Of a stretch of 64,000 nt of DNA, positions 1 to 8,770 are shown one piece after another. Positions within the stretch are counted from its first letter, which is position 1. Each line of letters opens with the position of its first letter. Where the stretch lies: the NCBI GenBank assembly GCA_902702965.1, contig CACRXP010000393.1, forward strand, positions 57,908-121,907, in the 5' to 3' direction. The stretch is from Spirometra erinaceieuropaei (taxonomy: Eukaryota; Platyhelminthes; Cestoda; Diphyllobothriidea; Diphyllobothriidae). A program made the position numbers and the translations under genes. The notes below the pieces were generated by a model that saw nothing but the letters and a program-made list of their open reading frames with translations, did not search any database and was not told the DNA's origin.

Positions 1-941
1 GGTAAATTATTGCACAATGCTATACTACTGGCTGCCTGTTGGCGGTTTGTGAATATTAAGCGGTTATTCCGCAGTAGCTGATGGATTTCAGCTCAAATAT
101 TCATATCAAATTTCGGACCGTGCCTGAAAAGGCCTGTTTCGAAAGAGTTACTCCAAGTTCGCGCATTAATTTCCTCGGAAATTAAACAAGGCAACCCTTA
201 ATGTTTGTTTTTTAAATTGTCCTGCATAATTTCGGTTGTTCTATGTCAATGTATAAAAACTTTTCCACCCGAAAAACCAATTTATCAATTACCTTTACTT
301 CTTCTGCCATTCCTTTATACATACATAGGCCCCTCCGTAAAAGCCCTATGACGACCTTTCCCATAAGACAAGCACCTTTGGCTGATCTTACTAACTGCAC
401 ACTCGATTGATAATCTACGCATGGTGGGGGAAGGAAATACCCTTATTGAGGCGTTTTCACGCACCGAACTAAGTACTTTCACGCGCCCCTACCCTGGCAA
501 TTTCACGACTGCAAATGCAGCAGCATACGAAGATGAAACATTTCACCGTAAGGGGTTATAACTACTTCCACAGGGTACAAGGCCTTTCAGTGGCCGTTAG
601 GTTTACCGAAAACCAACGCAAACCTGGTCCTGCAATTACGTGAGGTCACATGTGCAAGGTTCTCCCCAATCTAGCTCCCTCTGCAGTCGGGTGAGTGCCA
701 GAATTAGACCTTTTGCTGCCTGTATTACGGACGCTGACAGCCCTGTTCACTGTCGGCGGACGGGACGACAATCTCCCTCCGGTAATGATCCCACCCTAGT
801 CCACTCCAAAGGTGGCTTTCTTTGTCCCGCGACTGAGCTTGTCTGGAACACCGTCTCATGACAGACGGATGATCTGGTCGTTCCCACAGGATTATTAACG
901 CTGGTGCGCCGCGATGCAATCTGTCGGCCGTTATGGCAGAC
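1..941. other. Unrecognised sequence
   Basis: I see no gene, RNA or repeat here. Only short frames in conflicting directions occur, and none has a recognisable motif. Confidence 0.4.
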
Positions 942-968
942 ATTAAATATTATTCGTTCTCATAACGG
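942..968. repeat. Left 27-bp direct repeat flanking SINE copy 1
   Basis: This matches 1308-1334 at 24 of 27 positions in the same orientation. Its place outside the element's own terminal repeat fits an aged target-site duplication. Confidence 0.5.
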
Positions 969-972
969 TTTT

Positions 973-1307
973 CGATCGGTGAGCGCCTCCTACTATTGTA
1001 TATTTCCGATCGAAAAAACGACAGGGCAACGGGCTCGTGGCCCAGTGGGTAGAGGCGTGGACTTCTAAACCAACAGATCGCGAGTTCGAGGCTCGGGTGT
1101 TCCACACTTCAGGCTTGGGTATGGCTGGCTGACGACGGCTAATGAGCCAGAAATGGCCATCCCAGTCTCCCTTGTCTTTGTCGGTAATACCATTCTGCTT
1201 ATATATCATGCGCCGCTGTGCGGCTGCTGATTGGGCTCGAGAGAGAACGCTTAAGATACAACGGAACGAGTGAGTTCCGTATGAACGATCGGTGAGCGCC
1301 CACTGCC
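973..1307 (+). mobile_element. tRNA-derived SINE-like element, copy 1
   Basis: A tRNA-like head occupies about 1024-1110. It has an A-box-like TGGCCCAGTGGGTAGAG at about 1038-1054 and a B-box-like GAGTTCGAGGCTCGGG at about 1083-1098, which is the layout of an internal Pol III promoter. The likely anticodon loop CTTCTAA would give TCT (Arg), although the cloverleaf is degraded. The body contains a GCCAGAAATGGCCATCC block shared with the copies at 13.4 and 28.9 kb. The 15-bp sequence CGATCGGTGAGCGCC occurs at both ends (973-987 and 1286-1300). Outside it lies a 27-bp imperfect direct repeat (942-968 and 1308-1334, 3 mismatches) that could be a target-site duplication. The tRNA origin is well supported; the exact boundaries are inferred. 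Confidence 0.7.
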
Positions 1308-1334
1308 ATTAAACATTATTCGTTCCTATAACGG
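1308..1334. repeat. Right 27-bp direct repeat flanking SINE copy 1
   Basis: Partner of 942-968. A 27-bp duplication is long for a SINE, so a segmental origin is also possible. Confidence 0.5.
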
Positions 1335-4300
1335 GGATTTGGTTATCGACTGTGATAGCAAAAAGGACTCTATCAGCACTTGTTGTCAAATCTGTCTTCC
1401 TTAATGTCAACCAAGCCAGCATTCACACCACTCCTCCCATTTGTAGCACTTCAGTTCAACAATCGGGTCCTGAGGGCACCTTGGCCATGACGATGGCTCA
1501 CCATCTGCCCGGCGCGCACGGTCTGACCGCCTTTTCATTTGTCCGACAGTTGATGCGACCAGCCATAGTCGATGCCCTCATTTTGCTCGGCATCTGAGGG
1601 GAGGAGTCGTAACGCATTCCTTAGGCGTGGTGTTTGTCACGGCGGCAAATTGTTACGTCGACTGCGTTTGGCGTACGGGAATCGGACGCAAGGCATTTTA
1701 ACCAGGCAAAAATCGATGAGAGATTGACCCGATCTACGAGACGTTCTCAGGTGACATGAAAGGCCTAACGCGGGAACACAGGTCACTCACAAACAAACCC
1801 CTGGCTCACACGTTGAGTTACTAACGTGCAGGTACAGCGTACTTACTAATGCTTACCGACGCGTACGGATTTAGTTTGCTTCCATCACCAAGGCTTTCTT
1901 TTTCACCATTTCACGGGACGTCTTAACTGTTGACGTTACTCATTTGCAACCACCACGCCTGTGTCACTTATTCAATTTTGACGGCTTGTGACAGGGATTT
2001 TAGTAAGTGATACCAAAACATAGCAGGTCGCTTAACATCATGTCGTGACCAAAGGTGTTCGCAGTCAGTGACGACTCAACAAACATGCTGTATTCGTTTA
2101 CATGATATGCACCCTTCATTCGCTGGCTTTGGCGAGACCATGGACGTGTGCAGGAGCATACCAGAGAACTGATCACTTGTAAGGACAGAAAAGAACAAAC
2201 CAGCTGACAGGTATGGCAGATACGGGTGTATGCTTAGGAAATCAAGCACTTCAACCGTTCAGGTAAAACGACGGGAATCCGAGTAACGCCAGCACGCGTA
2301 GTTGGACACGTAGGCATAGGAGACAACGATGGTTATCACGTGAGCTACAAGTAAACAGTTTTTATTTGAGTAGCAAGGATTTATTCCGCATGCAGATGGA
2401 TGCGATTGCATTTACAGATTTCCTTGCATCAAATGCCTCACGTCTTACAACAGGCGGGCGTTCTGCGAGAGTCTGACACGACCGAGGCTAGCACAGTGCG
2501 AGCTTTTTCAGCTAATCTTCCTTGTACTGCACTAAACCGAACACTCTCCATATGCAACAATCATTTATCCAGTCTCAATACTCCCATGGAAAATCTATGA
2601 GTTTAATGGCGACAGCTTAAGCCATGTGTAGAAAAACAGAATGATAAGGAAAGTGGACATGAAACTTGTCCAGATTTCGCATATAACGAGGAAACTATTC
2701 CTTATTTGCGAATTCGAATTGTTACTGTTTGACGTCACAGCGTGTAAATCAAGGGGATTATTTTGTTCCAGTTAAATCTTCGGAACATTCGTGCAGTATC
2801 GTGGTCTGGTTGAACTTTCGGTCATCAAAAAAATTAATAAGATCAGACGAAAAATTTTGGGTATAGTAAATGAGTGTACTATATGTAAACTTATGTCTTG
2901 GAAGACTATTCAGACTGAACAGCGTGCGATCTCATGACGTTAAAACTACAGACAAGGCATCAGTAACTGTTTTAGCCGATCCAAATTATAGAATGCCGTT
3001 GGAAATTTAAAACATTCCTTAGAGTCTATAGCACTTTTACGATATTTATATCAATTGCAGTATAAATCCGGACAAAAACCTATCAAATATTTTGCATTCT
3101 ACCGGGCATTAACACAAATGTGAACATTTCAATGAGGGAGAGCGACCGTGCCGAATGTCCCAGCTTTCAGATGAAGTCATCAGAACATTTTTGTAGAGTA
3201 GCCGCCAAGGATAAAAAATTGAATATCAGAAGCTCATGAAGGAAGCCGTGCCCTTCTTCGCGTGTTGCCGACATGGGCGTGTCCAGAAGCCCATAATTTT
3301 ATCTCGCTTTATAGCAAATTCTGGCATCCAACAGCCACATACATGCGGTACTCTGATCCACGCACACCCCTTCCAGAATTTCAGGCGCCCATTTTTTCCT
3401 CAAAAAGTTAACCAAAAGACTCCTGAAAAGCCATCTATGTGACTAGCTAAAAATAGTGGCTTGACCTGAATTAAAATTAAGGGGCTAGGGACTCTGCATT
3501 TCTATCCAGTCAGATGAGGAATTATCTCACTCAAAAAATTAGGCCGATTCACGTAAGCTCAATGCACAGACCAATTCGGCTGAGGCGGCAACACAAAATT
3601 TGCAGTTGTATTGCCGGTTAGACACATATTAACATATATACCATTCACTCAGAAAATTTGAATTAGCCTACGCACATGCGTCATGAACTCTCCTACACGT
3701 AGGTAGGTGTTTGCATGCAGTGCAGCAATAAGACTTTAATAACATCCACTTAGCCCAAAACGATCGCTTTATTATGAGAGTTGAGACATGCAGTGGTTGG
3801 ACTTACAGGTATTGTCAGGCCCCTGGAGAGACTTGCACCATTTGCCCTATGCTCTCGAATCCCCACCTTCCGTAAACTTCCATTAGGTTTGCTCTCTCTT
3901 CAGCGGATCTCAGATAAAAGGTGGGATGGTTCAGGTGAGTGCTTCTGCGGGATGACATCTAGGCGAAAATTACTGACCAAGCATGCTTTAATGGTTGGCT
4001 AATGAATAACTAGCCTGTTTGGGAGCAAAGCTATCCGCAATTTATGTTCACCAAAACGCCACAACCGAAAGCAGTTGAATATTCTAGCAGATCATTATAT
4101 GAATGATCTGGTGTTAAGCACAGGCCAGATTGTCGCTTGATACCAAGACATGACTCGACTCGCAATTTATATCCTGCCCTGTTTCTCCCAAATTTAACCA
4201 CATTAGTAAATTCCTTAAGATGGACTAGTCTATCAGTGCGCCAGTCTTGTAGAGCGCTGGTGGTTAGGATGCGAACCATCGTCCTTTGACATTCCGAAGA

Positions 4301-5729
4301 AGAACTACTTTTCTTGTATTCAGAGAGTAGAAACTTCGGCCTCCGTCCCCGCCGTCCACTTCGACGACTTCCGGGCAGTCCTCCGTCTACTTCTGGATGC
4401 TCTTGCATTACGACGAAAACAATGCACAATAAGGCACTCAGACGGTTTTAAATTCCTGTATGCTTCTGGAAATGCCGCTCAGCAGAACTAGCTGAATGAA
4501 AAACTAAATATATATAGATTTACGGACTGGAAAAAACGTGGTGGAATTTTGCCTCTCTTAAAAGGCATGTCGTGCCCCTATGAAAGTTAAATCAAAACAA
4601 CAACCTCCTTAATGCTACGAATAAGGTCCTACGTTTTTGAGCGCCTATTTACCGAGCAGATTGGCGCCTCTTGGTTTTGTGAAATTCTCGAATTTAGCCG
4701 ATTGCCTTGTCTCGTGCAGTTAATTTCTCTATTACGAAGGACCGCCCATTTTCTTGTTCACCCCAGAAGCAACCAAGCTTCATGCGTTAGGACGGTCAGG
4801 TAAGGGCATAGGCGGAGATATTGAAGACGACATAGAAGTTACTGAAAATCACCCTAATTGCTTGCCTCTAAATGATGTCGACCTACTCTTATTCTTCCCG
4901 AGTAGCGGATATAGCAACAAGTATAAGCAGAAGCCTATTAAATAGGAGCTATGAAACGAAATCATCGGTTATAACATTTCCTACGATTTTAGCCCTGTTT
5001 GTGTCGCGATCTGCTGTTGCATGAGGGCTTACCAGGCTGTCTGCGCATCATCAGAAAAATGACCTTTCGGCATATTGACATGTTGCATCTTGGCTTCCCT
5101 ATATATAGCTACACTAGCCAGTAGCAGTTTCTTAGAAAAATAAGAATAACAACCGGGGTATTTGCTTAATGAATCCTAAACAACCAGCGTACTCTGTCTG
5201 AGATTGTCACGACGTCCCAGTAATCTGGTGACTCGCATGGCCTTACAAATTCTCTGTCGGGCAGAACCAGCCAGGTAATGATTTGTAACCACCAGAAAAT
5301 AAGCTCGCGCGTTTTATCGGCTTGACATAACTATGAGATTGCTTACCGCCAAATCAAGAATATTTCTAAACCTAGCTTGACCATTTCTGGCCAAGTTACT
5401 TACTTTCATTCGATAAAATTAAAGAGTACTCTTTCATTAATGAAAAAAATGTTCGAAGCAAGTGCTTAGAGCAAATTTTCAAAACAAAACTCCATGATCA
5501 TGTGATTGCCCTAAAATCCACAGTAGCGACCCACCGGTAGGTGTGTTTTTTTAAAATAAATATGCGTCATACAAAATACCTGGTAGACTGCAATCCTCTG
5601 TCAGACAAAGAGGGAATTAGTCCCCGCTAGAGTCGGTTATTTTGAAAAGGACTGTAGGAAACAGGAAGGGAATTGCGCCATTAGGAAGAACACCTTGCAG
5701 GTGGCCAAACCCCTGGCCATTCGCGGCCT
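1335..5729. other. Unrecognised sequence
   Basis: I recognise no gene or repeat. A 132-codon minus-strand frame (4031-4429) has low-complexity Arg/Ser-rich stretches but no domain I know. Its GGTTCGCATCC resembles a B-box but has no A-box at the right spacing. Confidence 0.35.
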
Positions 5730-5984
5730 TCACAGTGATTCCGCGCTGAGATACTTTATTTGCAGAATATTGTCAGGACGTTCAAAGCGGTTGGGACATT
5801 GCCGTCTTCGCTGGTTCCTCTGAAGGAGCTTCCGTTTTGCCCTCCACCAGAAATACACTCCCAGGCTAGCCATTAGGATGAAATATCCAAATGTGAGGGT
5901 GAGGACGAAAAGGGAGAATCGGAAAGAACTCGTAATTTCAGCCTGACTTAGGCACACTGCTGGCTTCTCCTCAGCGTCGGTCAT
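5730..5984 (-). CDS. Candidate small single-pass membrane protein (84 aa)
   Basis: An uninterrupted 84-codon frame with a topology unusual for chance. The N-terminus is short and acidic (MTDAEEKP). One hydrophobic segment follows at about residues 22-47 (FSLFVLTLTFGYFILMASLG then VYFWW). It is followed at once by a strongly basic stretch (RAKRKLLQRNQRRRQ) and a polar tail ending SAES-Leu. By the positive-inside rule the C-terminus would be cytoplasmic. There is an in-frame stop four codons upstream of the ATG, so the start is well defined. Upstream on the same strand (6040-6210) lie several CCAAT/ATTGG motifs. I recognise no family. It could be a real single-exon small protein, one exon of a larger gene, or chance. 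No poly(A) signal is evident close downstream. Confidence 0.35.
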   Translation of the reverse strand: MTDAEEKPAVCLSQAEITSSFRFSLFVLTLTFGYFILMASLGVYFWWRAKRKLLQRNQRRRQCPNRFERPDNILQIKYLSAESL

Positions 5985-6039
5985 GAGGGCCGTTTAGTTG
6001 CCACTAATGATCCCTTCAGATGGCAGAACTTAACCTGCA

Positions 6040-6210
6040 GTCCAATCACATGTAAAGTTCATGACTCAACTGGCCATAATTTCCGGACTGCTCGCGGACT
6101 TTTACCGGTCCTTGGGTGTTAATGCCGTAGGCTTTCAATCAGCGGGGCGTTGATTGGCTCGAATGCAACCAGTAAAGTTTTAATGAATTACTTTGCAACC
6201 AATCAGTAGA
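6040..6210 (-). promoter_or_regulatory. CCAAT-rich stretch upstream of the small membrane ORF
   Basis: CCAAT or ATTGG pentamers occur near 6043, 6151 and 6198, within 230 bp upstream of the 84-codon frame. CCAAT clustering is typical of eukaryotic proximal promoters, but there is no clear TATA box and the pentamers are short enough to arise by chance. Confidence 0.2.
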
Positions 6211-6259
6211 TAGCACTTTTGCATAAAGTGCGGTGCGACCACCTGCTCAAAGGCTTTGC

Positions 6260-7094
6260 TCGTTTTTCTCCCCCCTTCTCAAAAACGCCTTGCAGCGGTC
6301 AAATTTTATCTTTTAATGAGGGATTCGTGTTCGAACAGGTTGACTCCTGCTATGAATCGAGCCGGCTTGCGTAGTCTTTTTGACACCGCATGGTCCAGTC
6401 GCGGAAGCTTCCCTCACCTGGGAAATAAGTTTTACGGTCATAAAAACAACTTAAAAGAGTATATTTCACGCTTAATAAGAGCACTTTATATTTGAGTGGA
6501 CAGTGAAGATCGTGAGCCAGGACACAAGAAGTTCAAAAGGTCAGCTGGAAAATGGTCGCTGTGTCATCTTTCTTCATGCGAACAATCTGCAGAGTGAAAG
6601 TCGGCTATTGTCCCAGGGGATACCATCCTGTCTTGCTTAAGCAAAAAAGGGTGAATTTTCCCACCACCTCGAGACCTAATATCAATGAACCTGGGAAAAG
6701 CGTGTGTCACGCTACAGGTTCGTGGCAGAGTTGAAATTGAGGCAATTTGGAAAAGAAGGCGTGATCAACTTCACGCACCTAAGCATGGCCGACCCGTTGA
6801 TCATTGCCAGCTGGCCTAGACCCCTACTTGCATTGCTTTACTCTACGTGATCGTCACTTACATATATGTTTCTTTTTCGGATCATGACTGGTAGCACGGT
6901 GGACACCTAGCGCCGGAATAAAATTCTTAATGACCAAAAAGTCCGGTTTTGAACGACGGAGGGCCGAGTGGTCGATAACTGGCCAATCAAAACTGCCCTT
7001 TGATAGAACTCCATGGTAAAAATGTACCTCAGTGCAATCAGTTCACTGAGATAACACTTTCACACGATTTAAGCTGACTGTACGTCGGAAAAGA
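6260..7094. other. Unrecognised sequence
   Basis: I recognise nothing here. Short frames at 6256-6495 and 6552-6734 carry no known motif. Confidence 0.35.
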
Positions 7095-7099
7095 TCATC

Positions 7100-7327
7100 C
7101 TGATCCTGCTAAAACATCAAAAGAAGAAGAGGCGTTCACCGAGAGGGGTTTATTGGAGGTCCGTCCTTTCGAGTAGTTGATTCGTCTACCCATCTTCAGA
7201 GACTGGAAAGTCCTGCGCACAGCTCCCCTTATATGGCGCAGTTTGTTCAATGCGTGACCCGCCACTGCCGCCTGTGTGGCTGCATCCAACCCGCATATCA
7301 CCGTGACCTGAATCGCCCTCTGTCGGC
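7100..7327 (-). repeat. PLE terminal repeat, family P1, inverted 5' copy
   Basis: Read on the minus strand, this matches the plus-strand copy at 8486-8770 over most of its length. Shared stretches include GATTCAGGTCAC, ATGCGGGTTGGATGCA, the ribozyme-like block and GTGAACGCCTCTT. It ends exactly where the PLE coding relic begins (7328). PLEs are known to carry terminal repeats (pLTRs) in tandem or inverted arrangement, often with a 5'-truncated copy, and this fits. Confidence 0.7.
7150..7212 (-). ncRNA. Hammerhead-ribozyme-like motif, P1 copy a
   Basis: The minus strand reads CTGAAGA (7193-7199), which fits the CUGANGA core. A stem II of GGGTAG/CTACTC with one G-U pair and a 9-nt loop follows, then GAAA (7167-7170). 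The sister copy at 8.7 kb has CGTC after this point; here it reads GGAC, so the NUH cleavage triplet is lost. The conserved AATAAACCCC lies just downstream. It is known that PLE terminal repeats carry hammerheads with a minimal stem III. This copy is predicted inactive. Confidence 0.55.
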
Positions 7328-8479
7328 CGCACTCTTTACCGACGGGTGGAAACTCATTGTAGCAAGCCAGCTGCCAAACTGGACGAGATAAAGCTCCTCG
7401 AAGAACTCTTCAGAGCCAACGGCTATCCGCGGGCATTCATTAAACGGAGCCGAAGGCAGCTAAAGAAACGGAATGAAGACCATAGTCAGTCAACTTCTTG
7501 ACGGAGCATTTGGTTCATTAAAAGGGGTCTCCGAAGTCGTGGCTAAATCCTTTGCGCCATTCGGAATAGGTGCCCACGGGCCTGACTCAACAATCCGCCG
7601 GCAAGTGATGTGGCCAAAAGACCCGATCCTTAAGCAGGAGATGTTGGCCATTGTCTACCGACTTCAGTGCAGCTGCGGAAGATGCAACGACGTTGGGAAA
7701 ACCGGCAAACGGCTGCAAACGCGAATGCACGAGCATATGTTGGACGTGCGGAGGTTGGACCCAAAGTCGGAGGTAGCAACCCATGTCGCGCAAATGGGAC
7801 CCATCTTCAACTTTGACGCCGTTGAGATTGTGGGCCGGGACGGGGATCATACTGTAATGCCCCTGGACTTGTACAGAGTTGTTTGAATGAGGTGACACTT
7901 TTCCGCGCGAGGACCTAGGGTGGAGATGGCGTAACCGCGTGTCAGTGAAGATGGCCGGTGCCCCTTCCTCTCTCATCCGCCGATCCCTTCCCCCTTACCG
8001 AACCGTACCGTAACGCTCGAATCGCTCTCCGTCGCACAACATCGGCACCTCCCTCGGCCCTCCCCTGCAGTTGCCCACAGCGCTGCGCTCCCCACCGGTT
8101 ATTTAGCTGGCATGTCGGTATCGCCTCTTCACCCAGACAGGTTATCTGATGGCTGTAACTCATTCCAACTGTACGAGTAACTATTCTTATTATACGTATC
8201 TCTCATGACCGTCTTGTTATACTTCACTATATTCCGTTCCTGACGTGCCCTCTTCTGCTGCGCGTGAATGAGTATTCAGGGATGCTAACGACTCTGTTCA
8301 GATTACTCTCCTCCAGGATCTACTCTCAACGTTCTCTTACTCTGGTGTGTGCTACCCTTGACGACCTCGGCCGCTACAATACAGCAAGGCGAGTACAAGA
8401 AGCCTGGATGTCTACCAACTGCTCTGTCAACCGCCACATCAATTTGCCTCCCCCTGTCCGTATTTACGAATCTTCTTAG
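7328..8479 (+). pseudogene. Penelope-like element fragment: linker and GIY-YIG endonuclease, interrupted
   Basis: A 5'-truncated PLE reverse-transcriptase ORF remnant. Frame 2 from 7328 reads RTLYRRVETHCSKPAAK, then KLDEIKLLEELFRANGYP, the conserved segment just after the RT core. A frameshift near 7470 moves the reading to frame 3 (7473-7854), with GVSEVVAKSFAPFGIG, then VMWPKDPI. The GIY-YIG domain starts at about 7650: IVYRLQCSC for the GIY half and DVGKTGKRL where YIGETG is expected, so the catalytic Tyr is Asp. RMHEHM and FNFDAVEIVGRD follow. The C-terminal part ARRVQEAWMSTNCSVNRHIN resumes at about 8385 after a ~530-bp interruption and stops at 8479, just before the 3' terminal repeat. 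In PLEs this protein does target-primed reverse transcription in the nucleus. The frameshift, insertion and lost Tyr make this copy dead. Confidence 0.85.
7855..8384. mobile_element. Unidentified ~530-bp insertion splitting the GIY-YIG ORF
   Basis: ATACTG at 7849-7854 and ATACAG at 8379-8384 bound a segment that interrupts the endonuclease frame. Removing one copy plus the segment rejoins the flanking codons in frame, as expected for an insertion with a 6-bp target-site duplication. The inside is pyrimidine-rich with no coding potential I recognise. The left edge also reads GTAATG and the right edge ACAG, so an intron is possible, but GT-AG splicing would shift the frame by one. Confidence 0.5.
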
Positions 8480-8485
8480 CGGGAG

Positions 8486-8770
8486 ACAGTCACGGCGCGG
8501 GACAATCGGGGCCGTCAACTATCGCCGCGGCAGACGGGGGCGGGAGCGATTCAGGTCACAGTGACATGCGGGTTGGATGCAGCCACACAGGCGACAGTGG
8601 CGGGTCACGCACTGAACAAAGTGCGCCATATAAGGGAAGCTGTGCGCGGGACTTTCCAGTCTCTGAACATGGATAGACGAATCAACTACTCGGGACGTCG
8701 GACCTCCAATAAACCCCTCTCAGTGAACGCCTCTTATTCTTTTGATATGCCACCTGGGAATCGCTGTTAA
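8486..8770 (+). repeat. PLE terminal repeat, family P1, 3' copy
   Basis: This follows the PLE stop codon by a few bases. It begins GACAGTCACGGCGCGGGACA, matching 25992 onward, and contains ATGCGGGTTGGATGCAGCC, the ribozyme-like block at 8650-8715, and GTGAACGCCTCTTATTC. It also reads as a 70-codon frame (8561-8770) whose translation resembles the other copies, ending in a PPGNR motif. That could mean the repeat includes the start of an ORF in full-length elements. Confidence 0.7.
8650..8715 (+). ncRNA. Hammerhead-ribozyme-like motif, P1 copy b
   Basis: Core half 1 is CTGAACA (8663-8669; one change from CTGAAGA). A stem II like that of copy a follows, then GGGACGTC (8692-8699) where GAAACGTC is expected. 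Copy b keeps the cleavage triplet GTC that copy a has lost, and copy a keeps the GAAA that copy b has lost. The family ancestor is therefore inferred to have had both. This copy is predicted inactive. Confidence 0.55.

Noticed and set aside
4200..4330. tRNA-like A/B-box (TGGTGGTTAGGAT; GGTTCGCATCC)
   Set aside because: The two motifs overlap on opposite strands and no cloverleaf can be formed.
5040..5075. Possible permuted hammerhead: minus strand GAAAGGTC before CTGATGATG
   Set aside because: No stems I or III can be drawn with convincing pairing, and the motif order with such short spacing is likely chance.
6955..6995. GGCCGAGTGGTCGATAACTGG as a Ser/Leu tRNA A-box
   Set aside because: No B-box or T-arm within 100 bp; similar GGCCGAGT 8-mers elsewhere (43785, 49890, 57420) are equally isolated.
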